Source: Agromyces sp.
GTDB lineage: Bacteria > Actinomycetota > Actinomycetes > Actinomycetales > Microbacteriaceae
DNA: 5,429 nt
Direction of reading: 5' to 3'
Assembly: GCA_031178025.1 (NCBI GenBank)
Contig: JAPSJU010000156.1
Coordinates: 1 to 5,429 of the forward strand
Shown here: positions 1 through 4,956 of the stretch, piece by piece
Layout of the letters: every line of letters begins with the position of its first letter
Numbering within the stretch: position 1 is the stretch's first letter
Notes under the pieces: model-generated
Told to the model about the DNA's origin: nothing
Seen by the model: the letters and a program-made list of their open reading frames with translations, nothing else
Database searches by the model: none
Program-made: the position numbers and the translations under genes

Positions 1-488
1 GTGGACGGGGGAGCGGGCTCGGCCTGGCCCGCCACGGCCCGCGCGAGCACGCGGCGGGTGTTCGTGTCGACGACCGGATGCCGCCGGCCGAAGGCGAAGG
101 CCGCGACCGCGCGCGCCGTGTACGGACCGACGCCCGGCAGCGCGAGCAGGTCCTCGAGCTCTGCCGGCACCTCTCCGCCGTGGCGTTCGACCATCTCACC
201 CGCCGCGCGGTGCAGCCAGAGGGCTCGCCTCGGGTAGCCGAGCCGGTCCCAGGCGCGCACGGCCTCGGCCGGAGGCTCCGCGGCGAGCGCAGCCGGTGTC
301 GGCCATCGCGCGATCCACGACTCCCAGCGGGTCACGACCCGAGCGACCTGGGTCTGCTGCAGCATGAACTCGCTCACGAAGACGGCCCACGGCGACACGT
401 CGGCGGCGCGCCACGGCAGCGGACGAGCGGCACCCGCGAACCACGCGTTCAGCGCGCTCGCGAGGTCACGCTCGTCACGGGCCGGCAT
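1..488 (-). CDS. mutY: A/G-specific adenine glycosylase MutY (N-terminal 162 codons; 3' end outside window)
   Basis: MutY removes adenine mispaired with 8-oxoguanine (or G) in base-excision repair, acting on DNA in the cytoplasm. The reading frame is open from an ATG at 488 down to the window edge. Visible landmarks are PLPWR at residues 23-27; SEFMLQQTQV at 39-48, which carries the catalytic Glu (E40, equivalent to E. coli E37); RLGYPRRA at 82-89, with the conserved lesion-sensing Tyr; the helix-hairpin-helix LPGVGPYTA at 117-125; and VDTNTRRVLAR at 140-150, which carries the catalytic Asp (D141, equivalent to E. coli D138). The LGYPRRA form, instead of LGYYARA, is the usual actinobacterial variant. 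The Fe-S cluster cysteines and the 8-oxoG-recognition NUDIX-like domain would lie beyond the left edge and cannot be assessed. The start is supported by the position of PLPW relative to E. coli MutY and by a -10-like TAGTCT 6 nt upstream. It is divergent from the kinase-like gene. Confidence 0.93.
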   Translation of the reverse strand, partial: MPARDERDLASALNAWFAGAARPLPWRAADVSPWAVFVSEFMLQQTQVARVVTRWESWIARWPTPAALAAEPPAEAVRAWDRLGYPRRALWLHRAAGEMVERHGGEVPAELEDLLALPGVGPYTARAVAAFAFGRRHPVVDTNTRRVLARAVAGQAEPAPPS

Positions 489-517
489 CCCACCAGACTA
501 TGTCGGCCGGGATGCCG
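483..517. repeat. Perfect 9-bp inverted repeat, candidate operator between mutY and the kinase-like gene
   Basis: CGGCATCCC at 483-491 is exactly mirrored by GGGATGCCG at 509-517, with a 17-nt spacer and its centre at base 500. The left arm covers the mutY start codon, the spacer contains the mutY -10-like box, and the right arm lies just upstream of the -10-like box of the opposite gene. This geometry would suit a dimeric regulator controlling both genes. However, the heptamer inside each arm is frequent throughout this window, so chance pairing is a real alternative. Confidence 0.4.
495..500 (-). promoter_or_regulatory. Putative -10 box of a leaderless mutY promoter
   Basis: On the minus strand TAGTCT fits the actinobacterial TANNNT -10 pattern and is separated from the mutY ATG by 6 nt (GGTGGG), so transcription would start at or next to the start codon. 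No properly spaced Shine-Dalgarno sequence is visible; the GGTGGG abuts the ATG directly. I see no clear -35 hexamer. Confidence 0.45.
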
Positions 518-523
518 CGCGGC

Positions 524-529
524 TAGGCT
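524..529 (+). promoter_or_regulatory. Putative -10 box of a leaderless promoter for the kinase-like gene
   Basis: TAGGCT matches TANNNT and ends 7 nt before the ATG at 537, the spacing expected when the transcript begins at the A of the start codon. No ribosome binding site lies in the intervening CTCGGCC, and no convincing -35 is seen. It supports 537 as the start instead of in-frame upstream codons. Confidence 0.5.
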
Positions 530-536
530 CTCGGCC

Positions 537-1139
537 ATGGAACTCGTCACGACGCCAAGGGTCGCGTTCCTTCGCGGGCTCGCCGACGAGATCCTCGCGC
601 AGTACGGCCGCGGGCGCATGATCGTCGCCATCGACGGTCCCCTGCGGAGCGGGAAGACGCGTTTCGGCGACGACCTCGCCGAGGTCCTGGCGGAACGCGG
701 GCACGCCGTATTCCGAGCCAGCATGGAGGGATTCCATCGCTCGCGCGCGGAGCAGGCCGCGTTCGGAGAGGACACGCCGGCGCGCTACCACCGGCACGGG
801 TTCGACGAATCGGCGCTGCGGCGGGTCCTGGTCGAACCCTTCCGGATGGGCGGCTCGACGGCGTTCGTGACCCGCGTGTTCGATGCCGCTCGCGACGCGT
901 GGGTGGAACCCAGGTGGCTCACCGGCCCGGATGACGCGATCCTCGTGCTCGATGGCCGGTTCCTCCTGCGCGAGCGACTCGCCGGGCTGTGGGACGTCCG
1001 GATCGCCCTCGACGGCGACCCGGTCGATCCGGCCGACGTCATCGCCTACCGGGAGGCCGATCCGAGGCTGGTCGCCTCCGCGGTCATCGACGACGCCGAC
1101 CCGCTGCATCCGCGGCGCCGGTTCTTCGACAGCTGCTGA
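537..1139 (+). CDS. P-loop nucleoside/uridine kinase-like protein with short C-terminus
   Basis: This 200-residue protein resembles the actinobacterial branch of the uridine kinase/phosphoribulokinase P-loop family, whose members phosphorylate uridine or related small molecules with ATP in the cytoplasm. A Walker A motif, GPLRSGKT, lies at residues 34-41 after the hydrophobic strand MIVAID. The family block that usually reads like DGFHRPR appears as EGFHRSR at 64-70. GGSTAFVTRVFD at 105-116 and the Walker B-like strand AILVLDG at 134-140 follow. The segment after WDVRIALD (152-159) leads almost directly to SAVIDDADPLHPRR (181-194). The arginine-rich LID segment of typical uridine kinases therefore seems to be missing. 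The frame is open further upstream, but that stretch overlaps mutY and reads as non-coding arginine-rich sequence; the ATG at 537 sits 7 nt after a -10-like box. The substrate is unknown and activity is uncertain. The gene converges with panE. Confidence 0.82.
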   Translation: MELVTTPRVAFLRGLADEILAQYGRGRMIVAIDGPLRSGKTRFGDDLAEVLAERGHAVFRASMEGFHRSRAEQAAFGEDTPARYHRHGFDESALRRVLVEPFRMGGSTAFVTRVFDAARDAWVEPRWLTGPDDAILVLDGRFLLRERLAGLWDVRIALDGDPVDPADVIAYREADPRLVASAVIDDADPLHPRRRFFDSC

Positions 1140-1145
1140 ACTGCG

Positions 1146-2162
1146 TCAACGGTCGAGGCCTCGGGCGGCGACCGGCACCGCGGCGAGCACGCGCTCGGCA
1201 GGCAGGAAGGATCCGCTCGTCTCGACGTCGTGCACGAGGGCGGTGAGCGCCTCGTTCACGGGGGCCGGGCGGCGGACGGCGGCAGCGGCGCGCACCACGG
1301 CCCCGTTCAGGAAGTCGATCTCGGTCGGCGCGCCCCGACGCACGCTCTGCTGGGTCGAGCCGAGGTTCGCGTCCTCGCCCATGCGCACGCGCATGCGCCA
1401 GGGGAGCACCTGCCCGAGCGCGAGCGGAAGCCGTGCGAACAGGCGCAGCCGTCGATCCCCGAGGTGCTGGAGGGCACCGAATCGCACGCCGCACGCGATG
1501 CCGACCCGCACCGTCTCGCGCATCGAGGCCGTGACGACCCGACGGAGCCGACGGTCGTCGATGACCTCCTGCACGCTCCGCCCCACGATGGCGGGCACGG
1601 CGTTCAGCATGTTCACGACGAGCTTCGTCCACTGCGCACCGCGGAAACCGCCGATCGCGACGACGGGCACCGCCTCGGAGAGGATCGCCGCGATGCGAAC
1701 GCACTCGGCGTCCGGCGCGCCGTCACCGCGCCCGAGGTAGCTCGTCGCCGGCGTCGTGACGCGGACCCGGCCGGGCGACGTGTAGTTCGCGGCGATGATC
1801 GAGAGCAGCCCCATGCACGAGGAACGAGGGAGGAGCCGCCTCGCGGTGTCGACTCCCTCGAGTCCGTTCTGCACGACGACGACCGGCGCGCCGTTCACGA
1901 GCGCGGCGTTCGCCCGGATCGCCTCCTCGGCATCCTGCGCCTTGGTGCACACGAGCACGAGCTCGGGCGTCGCGGTCAGCACCGGTCCGGCGGCGACCCG
2001 CGCATGCACCTCACCGTAGCCCCCGCTCAGCCGGACGCCGTCGGCGCGGATCGCCGCGAGGCCCGCGCCACGCGCCGTCACCTCGACCTCGTGGCCGGCC
2101 CGGGCGAGCAGCGCGGCGAAGGTGCCGCCGAGCGCACCCGCGCCGATGATGCCGATCCTCAC
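1146..2162 (-). CDS. panE: 2-dehydropantoate 2-reductase family protein (PanE/ApbA, ketopantoate reductase)
   Basis: Members reduce 2-dehydropantoate to pantoate with NADPH on the route to pantothenate and CoA; some paralogues act on other 2-keto acids. The 338-residue protein opens with a Rossmann dinucleotide motif, IGIIGAGALGG (3-13). Expected active-site positions are present: K74 in CTKAQD, N99 in VQNGL, K180 and N184 in WTKLVVN (E. coli K176/N180), and S269 with E281 in the stretch ending PTEIDFLNG (E. coli S244/E256). The interval from N184 to S269 is about 21 residues longer than in E. coli PanE, filled by a basic/hydrophobic stretch near 236-262; this is common in the longer subfamily. 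The GTG start at 2162 places the Rossmann strand right at the N-terminus; an overlapping ATG at 2166 is out of frame. The stop is 6 bp from the converging kinase-like gene. Family is certain, substrate less so. Confidence 0.85.
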   Translation of the reverse strand: MRIGIIGAGALGGTFAALLARAGHEVEVTARGAGLAAIRADGVRLSGGYGEVHARVAAGPVLTATPELVLVCTKAQDAEEAIRANAALVNGAPVVVVQNGLEGVDTARRLLPRSSCMGLLSIIAANYTSPGRVRVTTPATSYLGRGDGAPDAECVRIAAILSEAVPVVAIGGFRGAQWTKLVVNMLNAVPAIVGRSVQEVIDDRRLRRVVTASMRETVRVGIACGVRFGALQHLGDRRLRLFARLPLALGQVLPWRMRVRMGEDANLGSTQQSVRRGAPTEIDFLNGAVVRAAAAVRRPAPVNEALTALVHDVETSGSFLPAERVLAAVPVAARGLDR

Positions 2163-2168
2163 CCATCC

Positions 2169-2174
2169 AGCGTA
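2169..2174 (-). promoter_or_regulatory. Putative -10 box of a leaderless panE promoter
   Basis: On the minus strand TACGCT fits TANNNT and is 6 nt before the GTG start at 2162. The intervening GGATGG resembles a Shine-Dalgarno core but touches the start codon, too close to work as one. No clear -35 is seen within the 50-bp divergent gap shared with truB. Confidence 0.42.
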
Positions 2175-2199
2175 GGGCGGGCCAGGGGCACCCGGCTGT

Positions 2200-2205
2200 T
2201 AGCCT
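2200..2205 (+). promoter_or_regulatory. Putative -10 box of a leaderless truB promoter
   Basis: TAGCCT fits TANNNT and ends 7 nt before the truB GTG at 2213. The intervening GTACGGC has no ribosome binding site, consistent with a leaderless mRNA. This would be the main promoter of the truB-ribF cluster. Confidence 0.48.
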
Positions 2206-2212
2206 GTACGGC

Positions 2213-3124
2213 GTGAACAGCGGCATCCTCCTCGTCGACAAGCCGCACGGGATCACGAGTCATGACGTGGTGGCCCGCACCCGCCGCCTCGCCGGCACCC
2301 GCAAGGTCGGCCACGCCGGCACCCTGGATCCGATGGCCACCGGCCTGCTCGTCCTGGGTGTCGAGAGTGCCACCCGCCTGCTCACCTATCTCGTGGGGCT
2401 CGACAAGGAGTACCTCGCGACCATCCGCCTCGGCTGGAACACGACGACCGACGACGCCGAGGGGGAGGCGCTGGCCGCGGCGCCCGCCGAGCGCCTCTCG
2501 GCGGCAAGCGAAGACGCGATCCGCGAGCGGATGATCCCCCTGACGGGAGTGATCGAGCAGGTGCCGAGCGCCGTCAGCGCCATCAAGGTCGACGGCAAGC
2601 GCGCCTACCAGCGCGTCCGCGACGGCGAGTCCGTCCAGCTCGCCGCGCGCACCGTCACGGTCTCGGCATTCGAGCTGCTCGCGATGCGCGAGGCCGACGG
2701 TGCGGTCGACCTCGACGTGCGCGTCGCCTGCTCGTCGGGCACCTACGTGCGTGCGCTCGCCCGCGACCTCGGTGCCGCCCTCGGCACCGGCGGGCATCTC
2801 ACGGCGCTCCGCCGCACGCGGATCGGCGCCTTCCACGTCGATGAGGCGGCAACGCTCGACGAGCTCGACGTCGCCGCGGCGATCATGCGCCCGGCGGATG
2901 CCGCACGCCGAGCCCTCCCGGTGGTCCGCCTGACGGCCCAGCACGCGGTCGACCTCGGCCACGGCAAGCGCGTGGAGGCGTCCGATGCCGAGGGCGCGGA
3001 CGCCGAGGCGGGAGCGGTGCTCGCCGCCGTCGACCCCGACGACCGGCTCATCGCGATCGTCGAGCGCCGTGGTGGCACGCTCAAGGTGGTCACCGGATTC
3101 CCGAGCGAGGGGGCCGGCGCATGA
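2213..3124 (+). CDS. truB: tRNA pseudouridine(55) synthase TruB
   Basis: TruB isomerises uridine 55 in the T-loop of tRNAs to pseudouridine and also helps tRNA folding; it acts in the cytoplasm as a stand-alone enzyme. The 303-residue protein starts with GILLVDKPHGITSHDVV (4-20), followed by KVGHAGTLDPMATGLL (31-46) with the catalytic Asp at D39 (E. coli D48). KEYLATIRLG (65-74) carries the conserved active-site Tyr Y67. EQVPSAVSAIKVDGKRAY (115-132) and CSSGTYVRALARDLG (173-187), with the structural/catalytic Arg R180, complete the family signature. The C-terminal ~70 residues look like the actinobacterial TruB C-terminal RNA-binding domain, with an Ala/Glu-rich insertion (DAEGADAEAGA). The GTG start is chosen because the LLVDKP block begins four residues later and a -10-like box lies 7 nt upstream. 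The stop overlaps the next gene as ATGA, implying translational coupling. Confidence 0.96.
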   Translation: MNSGILLVDKPHGITSHDVVARTRRLAGTRKVGHAGTLDPMATGLLVLGVESATRLLTYLVGLDKEYLATIRLGWNTTTDDAEGEALAAAPAERLSAASEDAIRERMIPLTGVIEQVPSAVSAIKVDGKRAYQRVRDGESVQLAARTVTVSAFELLAMREADGAVDLDVRVACSSGTYVRALARDLGAALGTGGHLTALRRTRIGAFHVDEAATLDELDVAAAIMRPADAARRALPVVRLTAQHAVDLGHGKRVEASDAEGADAEAGAVLAAVDPDDRLIAIVERRGGTLKVVTGFPSEGAGA

Positions 3125-3489
3125 TCGAGTGGTTCACCTGGGTGCAGCTCGCCGTCGCGGTGGCCGCCGGGTTGCTCTGCCTCATCCTCGGGCTCGCGGG
3201 TCGCGTGCCCGGCGATCTCGCGAACGGCTCGCTCGCCCTCGTCGAGCTGCTCCTCGTCGTGCAACTCGTCGTGGCGATCGCCGCGCCCGCGTTCGGGAAC
3301 GAGCCGACCGGCAGCGTGCTCGAGTTCTACACCTACCTCGTGGGGGCGTTGCTGCTGCCCCCTGCCGCGGTCTTCTGGGCGCTCCTCGAACGGAGCCGCT
3401 GGTCGACCGTGGTGCTCGGCGTCGCCGCCCTCGCGGTCGCGGTCATGGTGTACCGGATGCTGCAGATCTGGACCGTGCAGCAGGCCTAG
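3121..3489 (+). CDS. Small four-helix membrane protein of unknown function
   Basis: This 122-residue protein has four likely transmembrane helices at about 7-27, 37-58, 67-89 and 95-113, with very short loops. Both termini should lie on the same side of the membrane. Notable residues are E42 and Q48 within helix 2, N60 in the loop, E68 at the start of helix 3, a PP pair (80-81) inside helix 3, and the ERSRW loop at 90-94 before helix 4, which is probably cytoplasmic by the positive-inside rule. I do not recognise a named family, but the protein resembles conserved hypothetical proteins found in Microbacteriaceae. The ATG at 3121 overlaps the truB stop by 4 bp (ATGA), so translation is likely coupled to truB. 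It is separated by 24 bp from a second four-helix protein. Function is unknown; the location before ribF does not establish a flavin role. Confidence 0.85.
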   Translation: MIEWFTWVQLAVAVAAGLLCLILGLAGRVPGDLANGSLALVELLLVVQLVVAIAAPAFGNEPTGSVLEFYTYLVGALLLPPAAVFWALLERSRWSTVVLGVAALAVAVMVYRMLQIWTVQQA

Positions 3490-3499
3490 CGACGTCTGA

Positions 3500-3505
3500 G
3501 AGAAT
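3500..3505 (+). promoter_or_regulatory. Possible internal -10 box before the second membrane protein
   Basis: GAGAAT lies 8 nt upstream of the ATG at 3514, in the only non-overlapping gap inside the cluster. It is an imperfect -10 (first base G instead of T). It could give an internal leaderless start for the second membrane protein and ribF. Alternatively the AGAG upstream is a weak, distant ribosome binding site. Evidence is thin. Confidence 0.25.
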
Positions 3506-3513
3506 CGAACGAC

Positions 3514-3966
3514 ATGACTGACGTGCGGAGCGGCCGACCCGGAACGGATCGCGGGCGGCGGATGAGGGGCATCGGGCGCGTGCTCGTGGCGGTGTACGGC
3601 GTGCTGGCGCTCGCCGCGGTCGGCCGATCGTTCGTGCAGATCGCCTCGAAGTTCGACGAGGCGCCGCTCGCGTACGCGCTCTCGGCGCTCGCCGCGGTGG
3701 TCTACGTCGTGGCCACGGTCGCGCTCATCCGCTCGGGCAGGGGCTGGTATCGCGTGGCATGGCTCACCATCGCATTCGAGTTCGCCGGAGTGATCGTCGT
3801 CGGCGGCCTCAGCATCGTGGAGCCGTCCCTCTTCCCGCACGACACGGTGTGGTCGCGCTTCGGGCACGGCTACCTGTTCATCCCCCTCGTGCTGCCGGTG
3901 CTCGGCATGTGGTGGCTCGCGACGCACCGACCCGTCCCGGCCGAGCGTGAGGCGGATGCCGCGTGA
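3514..3966 (+). CDS. Second four-helix membrane protein of unknown function
   Basis: This protein has 150 residues from the first ATG. An arginine-rich N-terminus (about residues 5-22), probably cytoplasmic, precedes four likely transmembrane helices at about 23-43, 52-72, 80-102 and 118-137, and a short charged tail (EREADAA). Conspicuous features are GRSFVQI at 37-43, E89 in the middle of helix 3 (AFEFAG), and a polar loop with FPHDTVWSRFGHGY (107-120) between helices 3 and 4, probably on the outer face. An alternative start is M17 (base 3562), which would remove most of the basic leader; I kept the first ATG because a -10-like GAGAAT lies just before it. It resembles conserved hypothetical membrane proteins of Microbacteriaceae, but I know no assigned function. 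Its stop overlaps the ribF start by 4 bp (GTGA), suggesting coupling to ribF. Confidence 0.85.
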   Translation: MTDVRSGRPGTDRGRRMRGIGRVLVAVYGVLALAAVGRSFVQIASKFDEAPLAYALSALAAVVYVVATVALIRSGRGWYRVAWLTIAFEFAGVIVVGGLSIVEPSLFPHDTVWSRFGHGYLFIPLVLPVLGMWWLATHRPVPAEREADAA

Positions 3967-4901
3967 AGACCTTCAAGGGGCTCTCGGCCGTGCCGACCGG
4001 GTTCGGGCCGTCGGCGGTCACGATCGGCAAGTTCGACGGCGTGCATCGCGGTCACCGGGCGGTGATCGACCGGATCCGATCGATCGCCGCCGTCGACGGG
4101 CTCAAGGCCGTGGTGGTCACCTTCGACCGCAATCCGCTGGCCCTGCTCGCGCCCGACAAGTGCCCCGACGCGCTCGTGAGCGTGCGCCAGAAACTCGAGT
4201 TGCTCGCGACGACCGGCGTCGACGCCACGCTGCTGCTGCCATTCGACCGGGCGCTCGCCTCGGTGCCGGCGACCGAGTTCGTCGAGCGCGTGCTCGTCGA
4301 CACGCTGCATGCGAAGGCCGTGCTCGTGGGCCGGGACTTCCGCTTCGGCGCCCGCGGCGCGGGCGACGTGCAGCTGCTCACCGACCTCGGCACGACGTTC
4401 GGCTTCACGGTGGAGGTCGTCGACGATGTGCGTCCCCTCGGGGAGCGCCGAGTCTCCTCGACGTGGATCCGCGAGTTGCTGGCCGAGGGAGAGGTGCGCC
4501 GGGCCACCGATCTGCTCGGTCACGCCCCCGCCGTCTCGGGCATCGTCGTGCACGGCGCGAAGCGCGGCCGCCAGCTCGGATTCCCCACCGCGAACCTCAC
4601 GCCCGAGTCGGAGGGACTGATCCCGGCCGACGGGGTCTACGCCGGCTGGCTCACCGATTCGGGCACCCGCTACCCGGCTGCGATCTCGGTCGGGAACAAC
4701 CCGACGTTCGAGGGCGTGCCCACCAAGCAGGTCGAGGCGTACGTGCTCGATCGCGACCTCGACCTCTACGACCACCTCGTCGACGTGGAGTTCGTCGAGC
4801 GGCTCCGAGGCATGGTCGCCTTCACGTCCATCGACGACCTCGTCGAGACGATGCGCGGCGACGTCGACCGGGCACGCGAACTCCTGACCCCGCGGGCCTG
4901 A
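3963..4901 (+). CDS. ribF: Bifunctional riboflavin kinase / FAD synthetase RibF
   Basis: RibF phosphorylates riboflavin to FMN and then adenylylates FMN to FAD, supplying all flavin cofactors in the cytoplasm. The length of 312 residues is normal. The N-terminal FMN adenylyltransferase domain shows the nucleotidyltransferase signature GKFDGVHRGH (22-31), VTFDRNPL (52-59), VLVGRDFRFG (120-129) and SSTWIRELL (165-173). The C-terminal riboflavin kinase domain shows GRQLGFPTANL (202-212), with T209 and N211 of the PTAN motif that binds ATP-Mg, then SVGNNPTF (242-249) and the expected catalytic Glu, E258, in VEAYVLD. The helical end with VEFVERLRG closes the fold. The GTG start at 3963 overlaps the previous stop (GTGA). 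No riboswitch-like leader can fit upstream, so its expression should follow the truB cluster or an internal promoter. The truB-ribF linkage is widespread in bacteria, but here two membrane-protein genes lie between them. Confidence 0.96.
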   Translation: MKTFKGLSAVPTGFGPSAVTIGKFDGVHRGHRAVIDRIRSIAAVDGLKAVVVTFDRNPLALLAPDKCPDALVSVRQKLELLATTGVDATLLLPFDRALASVPATEFVERVLVDTLHAKAVLVGRDFRFGARGAGDVQLLTDLGTTFGFTVEVVDDVRPLGERRVSSTWIRELLAEGEVRRATDLLGHAPAVSGIVVHGAKRGRQLGFPTANLTPESEGLIPADGVYAGWLTDSGTRYPAAISVGNNPTFEGVPTKQVEAYVLDRDLDLYDHLVDVEFVERLRGMVAFTSIDDLVETMRGDVDRARELLTPRA

Positions 4902-4903
4902 GC

Positions 4904-4921
4904 GGTGGCGAGCGCGCCACC
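4904..4921 (+). terminator. GC-rich hairpin just after ribF, possible weak terminator
   Basis: GGTGGCG (4904-4910) pairs perfectly with CGCCACC (4915-4921) around a 4-nt AGCG loop, starting 2 nt after the ribF stop. There is no following T-run (the next bases are CCACCGCCC), so it is not a canonical intrinsic terminator. In high-GC actinobacteria such U-less hairpins can mark transcript ends or stabilise 3' ends. It could also just reflect base composition. Confidence 0.35.
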
Positions 4922-4956
4922 CCACCGCCCCGCAGGCGCGCCATGAGCACGCGACG

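Noticed and set aside
78..536. Upstream in-frame extension of the kinase-like gene to an ATG at 78
   Set aside because: The extension is antisense to mutY, reads as Arg-rich non-protein-like sequence, and the family's N-terminus fits the ATG at 537 preceded by a -10-like box.
1150..1174. Possible hairpin CGGTCG...CGACCG near the convergent kinase/panE ends
   Set aside because: Only a 6-bp stem with a 13-nt loop, inside panE coding sequence and without a T-run; not distinguishable from GC-rich background as a bidirectional terminator.
1230..2216. Long plus-strand open frame opposite panE (328 codons)
   Set aside because: It is antisense to a gene with full family motifs; its product is rich in Arg/His/Asp with no domain signature, as expected of a high-GC shadow frame.
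2743..3927. Long minus-strand open frame (394 codons) opposite truB and the membrane proteins
   Set aside because: The product is a low-complexity His/Glu/Arg-rich sequence, a mirror of the GC-ending codons of the real genes on the plus strand.
4126..4137. RibF block FDRNP, where many homologues read FDPHP
   Set aside because: E. coli RibF also departs from His at this position, so the change is more likely natural variation than a loss of function.
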